Origin: Pseudomonas viridiflava
GTDB taxonomy: Bacteria > Pseudomonadota > Gammaproteobacteria > Pseudomonadales > Pseudomonadaceae
Assembly (NCBI RefSeq): GCF_003702045.1
Contig: NZ_RBTP01000012.1
Span: forward strand, 744,001 to 808,000
Length of the DNA: 64,000 nucleotides
Direction of reading: 5' to 3'
A model generated the notes under the pieces. The model ran no database searches, had not been told where the DNA came from, and saw nothing but the letters and a program-made list of their open reading frames with translations. A program made the translations under genes and the position numbers. Below are positions 19,665-27,216 of the stretch, piece by piece; within the stretch, counting starts at the first letter, position 1; each line of letters opens with the position of its first letter.

Positions 19665-20504
19665 TCAGTCCCGATGCGCGATCTTCTTGCCACGTCGGAC
19701 GGCGATGTCGTTTGCTTGGCCGTCGCGCTGTTTACCGGTTCGGGCCTGGGTGATGAGCGCCGGAATCAGCGGACCTTCCGGCAGGTTTTTCCAGAATCTC
19801 GACGGGAAGTGACCTTCCATGACCTTGGGATTCAGGCGCGCCGGGTTGAAGATGTGGCTGTAGTAGGTCAGCCACAGCTCGCCATGCGGGTCATCGACCT
19901 GACGCGCCAGGGTCTTCCAGGCTTCCGGGCAGCGGCGCTCATGAATCAGCTGTTTACCGTCGTAATAAACGCCATCCTGCGGCGTCGCGATCATCCAGCG
20001 GTGCTGGCCCATACGGCCGATGAAGTGTTCGCTGGCGCTGTGCAGGATGTCGTGGGCCGGTTCGTGCCAGGCCACGTATTCCGGGCGCATGAATTCGTCG
20101 TCCTGTTCGGGCGCGGGCAATGCCACGAAGCGCAGAAAGGCATGCAGGTGATGGGCCTCGCGGCGAATCGACTTTAGCCGCCGATGCAGCTCGCTGCCCA
20201 GTTTGTCGCCAGCCATCATGGCAGTCCGGTCGCCGTGGCTGACGCGCCAAAGCACTTCGTACAAAAGGCTCCAGCGTTGCTCGCCACGATAACGGGAGGC
20301 ACTGTCCAGCAGGTGCAGCAGTTCGAGCGGCACGCGCGCCTGGAAGGGGCCTTGCTCCTTCGGGCAGTCCTGATCGCTGCCGAACAGGTCGGCCGCATCG
20401 GGTGACTTCCAACTGACCTGGCTGGGGTCGATTCCGTGGCTGAGCAGCCAGCGGGCCTGCTGCCGCCAGGTGTCGAACAGGTCATCGCAATCGAGACAGA
20501 TCAT
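19665..20504 (-). CDS. TIGR03915-family putative DNA repair protein
   Basis: About 279 residues. The N-terminal MICLDCDDLFDTWRQQARWL and the later LIHERRCPEAWKTL and YYSHIFNPARLNPKVMEGHF are typical of the TIGR03915 family. A C-terminal uracil-DNA-glycosylase-related segment is thought to exist in some relatives. The gene overlaps the stop codon of the upstream radical SAM gene (ATGA), the invariable pairing for this family. The C-terminal tail (about 245-279) is basic. No activity has been proven; with its LexA-like box upstream of the operon, a damage-response role is inferred. Start taken at the overlapping ATG; a GTG two codons upstream is possible. Confidence 0.8.
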   Translation of the reverse strand: MICLDCDDLFDTWRQQARWLLSHGIDPSQVSWKSPDAADLFGSDQDCPKEQGPFQARVPLELLHLLDSASRYRGEQRWSLLYEVLWRVSHGDRTAMMAGDKLGSELHRRLKSIRREAHHLHAFLRFVALPAPEQDDEFMRPEYVAWHEPAHDILHSASEHFIGRMGQHRWMIATPQDGVYYDGKQLIHERRCPEAWKTLARQVDDPHGELWLTYYSHIFNPARLNPKVMEGHFPSRFWKNLPEGPLIPALITQARTGKQRDGQANDIAVRRGKKIAHRD

Positions 20505-21721
20505 CCCCACAGTCCCATTTGCTGAGGTTGCGGGCGGTCACGCAGTTGATGATGCAGGAACTCGCTGGTGGTTTCGGCCTGGGGCGGGTGGTAGTCGCTG
20601 GTGATGATGAAGGGCTTGGCTTTGGCCAGCACGCAGCGCATGCGGGTCAGGTCTTCGTAACGGATACGCCGCTGCCGCCGCAGTTCGACCAGACGCTGGG
20701 TGGTGCGAATGCCGATGCCAGGCACCCGGGCGATTAGCGCAGGGTCGGCGTTGTTCAGGTCCAGCGGAAACACCTGGCGATTGCCCAGCGCCCAGGCGAG
20801 CTTCGGATCGATGTCCAGCGCCAGGTCACCGGGGCCGTTGAGCAGTTCGCCCGCCGTGAACCCGTAGCCGCGCAGCAGAAAGTCCGCCTGATACAGCCGA
20901 TGCTCGCGCATCAGAGGCGGTGCGGCCAGCGGTACGCTGTTCGGGCTGTTGGGGATCGGGCTGAACGCCGAATAATAGACGCGGCGCAATTTGAAGTTGC
21001 TGTACAGCGATTGAGCGCTGTGCAGGATAGTGCTGTCGTCAGTCGCGTCGGCTCCCACGATCATCTGCGTGCTTTGCCCGGCTGGCGCGAATTTCGGCGC
21101 GCGAGGTTCGTTGCGCACGGTCTGCTCGCCGGTGTAGATGGTCTGCATCGAGCGCTTGATCGAAGCCACATCCTTTTCCGGGGCCAACGTCTGCAGGCTC
21201 GCATCAGTAGGCAATTCGATGTTCACACTCAACCGGTCGGCATAGCGACCGGCTTGTGCGATCAGCGCAGGATCAGCGTCAGGAATGGTCTTGAGGTGAA
21301 TATATCCTCGAAACTCATGCACCTCGCGCAGCAGCCTGGCGACTTCGACCAGTTGCTCCATCGTGTAGTCCGCCGAACGGATGATGCCCGAACTCAAGAA
21401 CAGCCCGCTGACACAATTGCGGCGGTAGAAGTCCAGGGTCAGCGTGACCACTTCTTCAGGCGTGAAGCGGGCACGGGGCACATCGCTCGAACGTCGGTTG
21501 ACGCAATACTGGCAATCGTAGAGGCAGAAGTTGGTCAGCAGGATTTTCAGCAGGGACACACAGCGCCCGTCGGGCGTGTAGCTGTGACAGATGCCCATGC
21601 CGTTGGTCGAGCCAAGGCCGGACTTATCCTGCGAACTGCGCTTGGGTGCTCCGCTGCTTGCGCATGACGCGTCGTACTTGGCGGCGTCCGCCAGAATGCT
21701 GAGCTTGTCGATGAGCTGCAT
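20501..21721 (-). CDS. Putative DNA modification/repair radical SAM protein (TIGR03916 type)
   Basis: About 406 residues. The radical SAM cluster motif CX3CX2C is seen as CLYDCQYC at about residues 66-73. Further family landmarks are GICHSYTPDGRC before it and FLSSGIIRSADYTMEQLVEV after it. A helix-hairpin-helix near 350 (ARVPGIGIRTTQRLVELRR) suggests nucleic-acid contact. The predicted start is the ATG at 21721 (MQLIDKL) with GGGG seven bases upstream; longer frames run through the LexA-like box at 21736-21751 and are unlikely. First gene of a two-gene operon. Confidence 0.85.
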   Translation of the reverse strand: MQLIDKLSILADAAKYDASCASSGAPKRSSQDKSGLGSTNGMGICHSYTPDGRCVSLLKILLTNFCLYDCQYCVNRRSSDVPRARFTPEEVVTLTLDFYRRNCVSGLFLSSGIIRSADYTMEQLVEVARLLREVHEFRGYIHLKTIPDADPALIAQAGRYADRLSVNIELPTDASLQTLAPEKDVASIKRSMQTIYTGEQTVRNEPRAPKFAPAGQSTQMIVGADATDDSTILHSAQSLYSNFKLRRVYYSAFSPIPNSPNSVPLAAPPLMREHRLYQADFLLRGYGFTAGELLNGPGDLALDIDPKLAWALGNRQVFPLDLNNADPALIARVPGIGIRTTQRLVELRRQRRIRYEDLTRMRCVLAKAKPFIITSDYHPPQAETTSEFLHHQLRDRPQPQQMGLWG

Positions 21722-21735
21722 GGAATACCCCATTA

Positions 21736-21751
21736 CTGTTTGCATGTACAG
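21736..21751. promoter_or_regulatory. LexA (SOS) box upstream of the radical SAM/TIGR03915 operon
   Basis: On the coding strand the sequence is CTGTACATGCAAACAG, fitting CTGT-N8-ACAG with the spacing of gammaproteobacterial LexA sites. It ends 14 bases before the chosen start codon, where a repressor would cover the initiation region. LexA binding is inferred. Confidence 0.75.
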
Positions 21752-21836
21752 TATCGGGTTGCCGGGCAAGACTCAAGCCGTGAGGCATGAAGTAGACCGA
21801 AGGTCGGCGAAGTTTAAATAGATGGCTAATGTGAAT

Positions 21837-21849
21837 GTTATTTTATAAC
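21837..21849. promoter_or_regulatory. Zur/Fur-family-like palindrome upstream of the zinc ABC operon
   Basis: Perfect inverted repeat GTTAT-TTT-ATAAC in an AT-rich stretch, about 54 bases before the small ORF. The GTTAT...ATAAC half-sites resemble Zur operators. With aztABC downstream, zinc-responsive repression is plausible. Confidence 0.5.
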
Positions 21850-21902
21850 GACGAGATGATGGCTTATGTAATACTGTAACGAATAGTTTCAGGTTGCTTG
21901 TC

Positions 21903-22034
21903 GTGAAAACACCCCCCCCTTCGTCCATCGCAAGCTCGGTCCTGGCTCAGTCGGCCTGGAAGCGAATTCTGTTTTCCCTGTTTGTTCTCGCGTTGCTGTG
22001 GCTGGCGATTGGATGGTCGGTGGCCATTCCGTGA
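21903..22034 (+). CDS. Small single-pass membrane protein, first gene of zinc ABC operon
   Basis: A 43-residue frame starting GTG at 21903. The first 20 residues are Pro/Ser-rich and polar; about 23-41 form one hydrophobic helix (ILFSLFVLALLWLAIGWSVA). Its stop overlaps the GTG start of aztA (GTGA), which argues for translation and coupling. It is not a family I recognise. Upstream ribosome site is weak (CAGG). Coding status is inferred from the overlap, composition and absence of another explanation. Confidence 0.5.
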   Translation: MKTPPPSSIASSVLAQSAWKRILFSLFVLALLWLAIGWSVAIP

Positions 22035-22780
22035 GCGCCGCCATCGCGCTGGAAAACCTCACTGTCGCTTACGAGCGCAGGCCTGCCGTTCATCACATCA
22101 GCGGTCGCTTCGAAGCCGGAAGCCTGACGGCCATCGTGGGCCCTAATGGTGCAGGCAAATCCACCTTGATCAAGGCCATTGCCGGGACCATGAAGCCTGC
22201 ACAGGGCAGGGTAGATCGCGGGCGTCTGGCCATTCGCACCATCGGCTATTTGCCTCAGGCGGCCGAGATCGACCGCAGTTTCCCCTTGAGCGTTGCTGAC
22301 ACCGTGGCGATGGGGGCTTGGCACAGCATCGGGCCGTTTCGTAGCCTGACCCGCAAACATGCTGACCTCACGCGGCAAGCGCTGCTCACCGTCGGCCTGG
22401 AAGGCTTCGAGGCACGCAGCATCGGTTCGCTGTCGTCTGGGCAGTTTCAGCGTGTGTTGTTCGCCCGCCTGCTGTTGCAGGACGCCTCGGTGATTCTGCT
22501 GGACGAGCCGTTCACGGCCATCGATGCACGTACCACCCGTGACCTGCTGGAGCTGGTGCGGGTCTGGCATGGGCAGGGTCGCACTGTGATCGCGGTGCTG
22601 CACGATATCGATCAAGTGCGCCAGCATTTCCCCCAAACCCTGCTGATGGCCCGCGAAGCCATCGCCTGGGGCGAAACCGCTGAGGTGCTAAGCGTCGCGA
22701 ACCTGCGCAAGGCCCGCAATATGGCCGAGTACTGGACCGCAGATGAGTCGATGTGCGACGTCGAGGACGAACCGTCATGA
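22031..22780 (+). CDS. aztA: Zinc ABC transporter ATP-binding protein AztA
   Basis: 249 residues, cluster 9 (Zn/Mn) ABC ATPase. Walker A GPNGAGKST near 36, Q-loop region IGYLPQAAEIDRSF near 73, signature LSSGQFQRVLFARLLL near 141, Walker B SVILLDEPFTAID near 161, and switch His in VLHDIDQ. It powers uptake through AztB. The start is GTG at 22031, overlapping the small upstream ORF; longer frames have no ribosome site. Its end overlaps the permease start by four bases, so the operon is tightly coupled. The azt naming rests on the binding protein. Confidence 0.8.
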   Translation: MSAAIALENLTVAYERRPAVHHISGRFEAGSLTAIVGPNGAGKSTLIKAIAGTMKPAQGRVDRGRLAIRTIGYLPQAAEIDRSFPLSVADTVAMGAWHSIGPFRSLTRKHADLTRQALLTVGLEGFEARSIGSLSSGQFQRVLFARLLLQDASVILLDEPFTAIDARTTRDLLELVRVWHGQGRTVIAVLHDIDQVRQHFPQTLLMAREAIAWGETAEVLSVANLRKARNMAEYWTADESMCDVEDEPS

Positions 22781-23646
22781 TGCTTTACACCTGGGTGATC
22801 GAGCCCTTCGTCGAGTTCGGTTTCATGCGCCGCGCGCTGGTGGCGTGCCTGGCGTTGGGCATTGGCTCAGGACCGGTTGGCGTGTTGCTGATGCTGCGGC
22901 GCATGAGTCTGGTGGGCGATGCCATGAGTCACGCCGTGCTGCCGGGCGCTGCGGTCGGCTTCATGGTGGCGGGGCTGTCGTTGCCGGCGATGGGCTTCGG
23001 CGGGCTGATCGCCGGGCTTGCGGTTGCGCTGCTGTCCGGATTGGTCAGCCGGCTGACGGCGCTGCGCGAAGATGCCAGCTTCGCCAGCTTCTACCTGACG
23101 TCGCTGGCGGCCGGGGTGCTGATCGTTTCGCTGCATGGTTCCAGTGTCGATCTGCTCCATGTGCTGTTCGGCACCATTCTGGCCATCGACAGCGCGTCTA
23201 TCTACATGGTCGGCGGCATTGCTTCGTTCACCCTGATTCTGCTTGCCGTGATCTACCGTCCGCTGGTGCTCGAGTGCTTCGATCCGGGTTTTTTGCGGGC
23301 GGTAGGCGGGCGCGGATCGCTGTATCACGTACTGTTTCTGCTGCTGGTGGTGCTGAACCTGGTGGCGGGCTTCCAGGCGCTGGGTACCTTGATGGCCGTC
23401 GGCATGATGATGCTGCCAGCAACGGCCGCGCGTTTCTGGGCCAGCTCACTGAGCGCACTGATGCTGATTTCAACCCTCTTGGCCACCTTGGCGGGTCTGA
23501 TCGGGCTGATCGTTTCCTACCACCTGGGTGTCGCTTCCGGGCCTGCCATTGTGCTGACCGCCAGCACGTTTTACGTCTTTTCTCTGTTGTTCGGACGCAC
23601 GGGCATCCTGCGTCGACTGTTTCCCCAACCTCACCTGGCTCACTGA
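22777..23646 (+). CDS. aztB: Zinc ABC transporter permease AztB
   Basis: 289 residues, integral membrane component of the ZnuB/TroC family with eight to nine hydrophobic segments. Conserved core LVGDAMSHAVLPGAAVGFMV is near residues 47-66, and FQALGTLMAVGMMMLPAATA-like sequence near 203 forms the family's translocation helices. ATG overlaps the aztA stop (ATGA). An adjacent second ATG, one codon on, is equally possible. Confidence 0.85.
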   Translation: MMLYTWVIEPFVEFGFMRRALVACLALGIGSGPVGVLLMLRRMSLVGDAMSHAVLPGAAVGFMVAGLSLPAMGFGGLIAGLAVALLSGLVSRLTALREDASFASFYLTSLAAGVLIVSLHGSSVDLLHVLFGTILAIDSASIYMVGGIASFTLILLAVIYRPLVLECFDPGFLRAVGGRGSLYHVLFLLLVVLNLVAGFQALGTLMAVGMMMLPATAARFWASSLSALMLISTLLATLAGLIGLIVSYHLGVASGPAIVLTASTFYVFSLLFGRTGILRRLFPQPHLAH

Positions 23647-23657
23647 AAAGGTATGTC

Positions 23658-24554
23658 ATGAAACGACTGATGTTGTTGAGTTCAATGGCGGCGCTGGCGC
23701 TGTCTGCCTTTGCGTCCATCGCCCAGGCCAAGCCGCTGGAAGCGGTCGCATCGTTCACCGTGATCGCCGATATGGTGAGCACCGTGGGCGGCGACCGAGT
23801 GCATGTCACTTCCCTGATTGGTCCAAACGGCGACCCGCACGTCTACGAGCCGACGCCGACCGATGCGCAAGCGTTGAAAAACGCCGACCTGACGTTCGTC
23901 AGCGGTTTGCACCTGGAAGGCTGGATGGACCGTCTGATCAAGGCGTCGGGCTACAAAGGTAAGCCGGTCGTGCTTTCTGAAGGCATCAAGACCCGCAGCA
24001 TGGATGAGGACGGCAAACGCATCACCGACCCGCATGCCTGGAACAGCGCTGCCAACGGCGTGATTTATGTGCGCAATATCGTGGCTGCACTGAAAAAGGC
24101 CGATCCCGACGGCGCGCCGGTCTACCAGGCCAACGGCGACCGTTACATCGTTCAGTTGCAGCAACTGGACCTGTATGCGCGTGATCAGATCAAGGCCATC
24201 CCGCAAGCCAATCGCAAGATCCTGACCTCCCATGATGCGTTTGGCTATTTTGGTGATGCCTACGGCGTGACGTTCCTGTCGCCGCTGGGTCTTTCCACCG
24301 AATCGGAAGCCTCGGCAGCAGACGTTTCGAAACTGATCCGTCAGATCAAGGCCGAGCACGTCAGCGCTTATTTCTTCGAGAATTCAGGTGACCCGCGTCT
24401 GGTCAAGCAGATTGCCGAAGCCAGCGGTGCGCAGCCAGGCGGTGAGTTGTATGTCGAAGCCCTGTCGCCACCAGACGGCCCAGCGTCGACTTACGCCAAG
24501 ATGTTTCGCTACAACGTCGACACGCTGGTTGCAGCGATGAAAAACCATCAATAA
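23658..24554 (+). CDS. aztC: Zinc-binding periplasmic protein AztC
   Basis: 298 residues, cluster 9 solute-binding protein with signal peptide (about 1-23, ending IAQA). Metal ligands are probably His in NGDPHVYEPTPTD, His in DPHAWNS, His in SHDAFGYF, and an acid in the C-lobe. The zinc-type His at the third position and the lack of the long His-rich loop of ZnuA fit AztC. The stretches FLSPLGLSTESEASAADV and SPPDGPASTYAKMFRYN closely recall AztC of Paracoccus. The partner chaperone AztD is not in the window. The reading frame is open far upstream, but the start must be this ATG because of the signal peptide and the GGTATGTC context. Confidence 0.8.
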   Translation: MKRLMLLSSMAALALSAFASIAQAKPLEAVASFTVIADMVSTVGGDRVHVTSLIGPNGDPHVYEPTPTDAQALKNADLTFVSGLHLEGWMDRLIKASGYKGKPVVLSEGIKTRSMDEDGKRITDPHAWNSAANGVIYVRNIVAALKKADPDGAPVYQANGDRYIVQLQQLDLYARDQIKAIPQANRKILTSHDAFGYFGDAYGVTFLSPLGLSTESEASAADVSKLIRQIKAEHVSAYFFENSGDPRLVKQIAEASGAQPGGELYVEALSPPDGPASTYAKMFRYNVDTLVAAMKNHQ

Positions 24555-24860
24555 TCGCTATCGACGTTCAGCGGGGTGTAGCGGGTCGACGATGTCCAGT
24601 CGCCGTGCACCTCGTTGAGGGGCAGGTAATCGGCAAATTGCCCGCGTCCAGTGTCCTTTCGGATGATTGACGCTTCGTTCTGCTGGCGGGCGTCGTCAGA
24701 CGCTCTGGCCGGCGGAATCACCTGGAATCCACTGAAACCCTCGGCGGCAATGTCTTCGGTTCTGACCGTCTCGATGAAGTCGTCCAGCGCTACTCAGCCA
24801 ATCGCTGCGTTGTAGTGCCCGACAAAGGCGCAACGGGGAAGGGGAGTTGCAGGGTCGCCC
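24548..24860 (-). pseudogene. Decayed C-terminal fragment of an unidentified gene
   Basis: On the minus strand an open frame of 81 residues runs from 24793 to a stop at 24548-24550, ending TRYTPLNVDSDY. An in-frame TGA at 24794-24796 interrupts it; beyond the stop the frame continues with CAFVGHYNAAIG, suggesting one nonsense change in a longer coding sequence. No start with ribosome site was found. Its 3' end overlaps the end of aztC. I do not recognise the family. The remaining spacer to about 25044 holds no gene I can support, though it contains a minus-strand stretch resembling interspersed non-coding sequence of P. syringae genomes. Confidence 0.4.
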
Positions 24861-25003
24861 TGTCGGCGAAGACCAAGCCTGACCAGTAATGGGCGAGAGG
24901 GGGTAGGCGATAGGGGGCAATCTGAGCAGGCGTGTCGTCATCCTCAATGTTCGGAGGGTGGAGGTATGCCGTACTCCTTCACTGCGCGACTCACTGAGAA
25001 TAA

Positions 25004-25037
25004 CGCGCAACCCTCGTTCAACAAGGGCTGCGCGACA
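25004..25037 (-). terminator. Probable galM terminator hairpin
   Basis: Inverted repeat GCGCA.CCCT with AGGG.TGCGC, just past the galM stop on the minus strand, followed by GTTATTCTC. The T-tract is poor, so termination strength is uncertain. Confidence 0.4.
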
Positions 25038-25044
25038 GGCTGGG

Positions 25045-26193
25045 TCAGTGATTGAGGAATTTGAACACGGTGGTCTGGGTGTACGCCTTGCCTGGATCGA
25101 GACGGGTGCTCGGGAATTTCGGCTGGTTAGGCGCGTCCGGGTAGTGCTGGGTTTCCAGTGTGAAGGCACCCCAGTGCGGGTAGACCTTGCCGCCTTTGCC
25201 GTGAATGCTGCCATCCAGGAAGTTGCCGGTGTAGAGCTGCACGCCGGGCTCGGTGGTGAACAGCTGCAGTTTACGGCCCGACTGCGGGTCGCTGACTTCA
25301 GCCGCCAGCTTCTTCACGTCGCCCTTGGTGTCGAGCACCCAGTTGAAGTCAAAACCGCCTTGTTTGGGCTCGGCGTACTTGAGCTGCTGATGATCATCCT
25401 TGATGTGCTGACCAAAGGCGGTCGGCTTGAGGAAATCCATTGGGGTGCCTTTCACGGCGGGCAGTTCGCCGGTCGGAATCAGCTTGTCGTTGACCGGGGT
25501 GTAGTGCGAGGCGTGCAAGGTGGCGACCTGCTTGAGAATGTCGCCGCTGCCCGCACCCGCCAGATTGAAGTAGCTGTGGTTGGTCAGGTTCAGTACCGTC
25601 GACTTGTCGGTGGTTGCGCGGTAGTCGATCTTCAGCTCGTTTTTCTCGTTCAGGCTGTAAGTGACGACAGTGGTCAGCGTACCGGGGAACCCCATCTCGC
25701 CGTCGGGTGAAACGTAGGTCAATTTCACACCGACCGAATCGCCGGTCTTTGTTTCTTCAGCTTTCCAGAGTCGCTTGTCGAAACCCTGACTGCCGCCGTG
25801 CAGCGCGTTGGTCTTGTCGTTGAGAGGGACCTGATAGGTCTTGCCATCCAGCGTGAACTTGCCGCCCGCAAGGCGATTGCCGAACCGACCGATGGTTGCC
25901 CCGAAGTACACCGTACCGTTGTTCTGATAGCCCTGCACATCGTCGAAGCCCAGCACGATGTCTTCCACTTTGCCGGCTTTGTCGGGAACCATCAGCGACT
26001 GAAGGGTGGCGCCGTAGGTGATGACACTGGCTTCGATGCCGTGGCTGTTGCGCAGGGTGTACTTTTCGACGGCCGTGCCATCCGGCAGTTGGCCGAAGCC
26101 GCTGTGTTCGCTGGAGAGCGTCGCAGCGTGCGCGGTTAACGTGCTGATCATGAGAGACAGTCCAAGGGTGCTGAGAAGAGCATGCTTTTTCAT
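25045..26193 (-). CDS. galM: Aldose 1-epimerase (galactose mutarotase), exported
   Basis: 382 residues with signal peptide (about 1-23, ending LTAHA), so periplasmic, unlike the cytoplasmic E. coli enzyme. The family landmarks are present: VFGATIGRFGNRLAGGKF-like segment (YFGATIGRFGNRLAGGKFTL) near 97, catalytic His in NDKTNALHGGSQGFDKRLW near 130, His in LNLTNHSYFNLAG near 205, and catalytic Glu in HWGAFTLETQHYPDAPNQP near 350. It interconverts alpha and beta anomers of sugars such as galactose or arabinose before uptake. It is divergent from the FadR-type regulator gene and has the shared operator-like motif in its promoter, so it probably belongs to the arabinose regulon. Confidence 0.9.
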   Translation of the reverse strand: MKKHALLSTLGLSLMISTLTAHAATLSSEHSGFGQLPDGTAVEKYTLRNSHGIEASVITYGATLQSLMVPDKAGKVEDIVLGFDDVQGYQNNGTVYFGATIGRFGNRLAGGKFTLDGKTYQVPLNDKTNALHGGSQGFDKRLWKAEETKTGDSVGVKLTYVSPDGEMGFPGTLTTVVTYSLNEKNELKIDYRATTDKSTVLNLTNHSYFNLAGAGSGDILKQVATLHASHYTPVNDKLIPTGELPAVKGTPMDFLKPTAFGQHIKDDHQQLKYAEPKQGGFDFNWVLDTKGDVKKLAAEVSDPQSGRKLQLFTTEPGVQLYTGNFLDGSIHGKGGKVYPHWGAFTLETQHYPDAPNQPKFPSTRLDPGKAYTQTTVFKFLNH

Positions 26194-26216
26194 CTGATCT
26201 ACCCGCTTTTATTTTT

Positions 26217-26231
26217 ATTGGTAAGACTATT
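26217..26231. promoter_or_regulatory. Operator-like motif upstream of galM
   Basis: ATTGGTAAGACTATT, 24 bases before the galM start. It matches the FadR/PdhR-type operator ATTGGT-N3-ACCAAT at all but two defined positions and recurs before the regulator gene and araF. A related ATTGTAATACTATT is at 26292. Confidence 0.5.
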
Positions 26232-26360
26232 TGATCGGATTTCTATCCGATGGAAGGATTTATAGCCCAAAAAATGCTGCTTGAAAAATTAATTGTAATA
26301 CTATTTAGTAATGCGGGCGGTGAGTATGCTCTACAGCACACTGCGGCCCGTTTGACAGGC

Positions 26361-26375
26361 ATTGGTATGATGATT
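26361..26375. promoter_or_regulatory. Operator-like motif upstream of the FadR-type regulator
   Basis: ATTGGTATGATGATT, 41 bases before the regulator's ATG; one half-site is good, the other degenerate. Suggests autoregulation. Confidence 0.4.
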
Positions 26376-26415
26376 AGCCTCGGCTCGAACAGATCGCGAC
26401 ACGAGGCATCGGGAC

Positions 26416-27135
26416 ATGAGCAGTAATTTCCACGCGTCAACGGTGGATTGGCTGGGTGCCTGGATTGCCGCAGGCAATGTTCTGCCGGGTCAGACGCTGA
26501 AAGTGGAAGCCGCGCTGTGCGAAGAGCTGGGTGTCAGCCGTACGGTGTTGCGTGAGGCCATAAAGACGCTGGTGGCCAAAGGGTTGCTGGAGGTCGGGCC
26601 CAAGGTGGGCACACGCGTACTGCCGTTGCGAAGCTGGAACCTGTTCGATCCTCAGGTGGTCGGCTGGCTCGCACGCAAAGGGCTTCCGGAAGCGTTCGTG
26701 AAGGACCTGCTGGACCTGCGCAGAACCATCGAGCCAATGGCGGTGCGCTGGGCGTGCGACAGGGCCACCGGACAGCAGATTGAAGAGATTCGTGAGGCGT
26801 ACCGCTTGTTGGAGGCGTCGGTGACCGACAAGGGGGATTACAACCTGGCGGATCGGCGTTTTCATGAGGCGGTGCTGGCGGCCAGCCATAATCGTTTCAT
26901 CGAGCAGATGTTGCCCGCGCTGGGCGCATTACTGGCCGTGTCGTTCGAAGTGACGTCGGGAATGCCGGGCCAGTTGGGCAAGACCCTGCCGCTGCACCGG
27001 GATCTGGCTGAAGCCATTGCCACCCGTGATGCCGGCCGTGGTGTGTGGGCCTGCATGAGCCTGATCGAGCAGGCGGCTGAGGTGATCGACACGTATTTTT
27101 CGCGTCAGAAGGAAGCCGCTGACGCGTTACTTTGA
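26416..27135 (+). CDS. FadR-subfamily GntR transcriptional regulator of the arabinose locus
   Basis: 239 residues. A winged helix-turn-helix occupies about 12-75 (CEELGVSRTVLREAIKTLVA then GLLEVGPKVGTRVLP), and an all-helical FCD ligand-binding domain about 85-220 with the metal-binding residues of this class (FVKDLLDLRRTIEPM, then DRRFHEAVLAASHN and LHRDLAEAI). The gene sits between divergent galM and the downstream lactonase and araFGH genes, and operator-like motifs occur at all three promoters. I infer a local repressor responding to arabinose or an oxidation product. ATG start. Confidence 0.85.
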   Translation: MSSNFHASTVDWLGAWIAAGNVLPGQTLKVEAALCEELGVSRTVLREAIKTLVAKGLLEVGPKVGTRVLPLRSWNLFDPQVVGWLARKGLPEAFVKDLLDLRRTIEPMAVRWACDRATGQQIEEIREAYRLLEASVTDKGDYNLADRRFHEAVLAASHNRFIEQMLPALGALLAVSFEVTSGMPGQLGKTLPLHRDLAEAIATRDAGRGVWACMSLIEQAAEVIDTYFSRQKEAADALL

Positions 27136-27216
27136 ACACATGGAAATGCGCGTGACCGATTGATTGCTGCATCACACTGAAAAGTACCTTTTACAACAAT
27201 AACAAAGGACATTTTC

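Noticed and set aside
22743..23657. Long N-terminal extension of aztC overlapping aztB in another frame
   Set aside because: The extension is out of frame with aztB, which is a clear permease, and the signal peptide of AztC marks the true start at 23658.
24967..25053. 28-codon plus-strand ORF with an AGGGTGGAGGT ribosome-like site
   Set aside because: It runs into the end of galM, lies over its terminator hairpin and has no recognisable product; the purine-rich site is probably chance.
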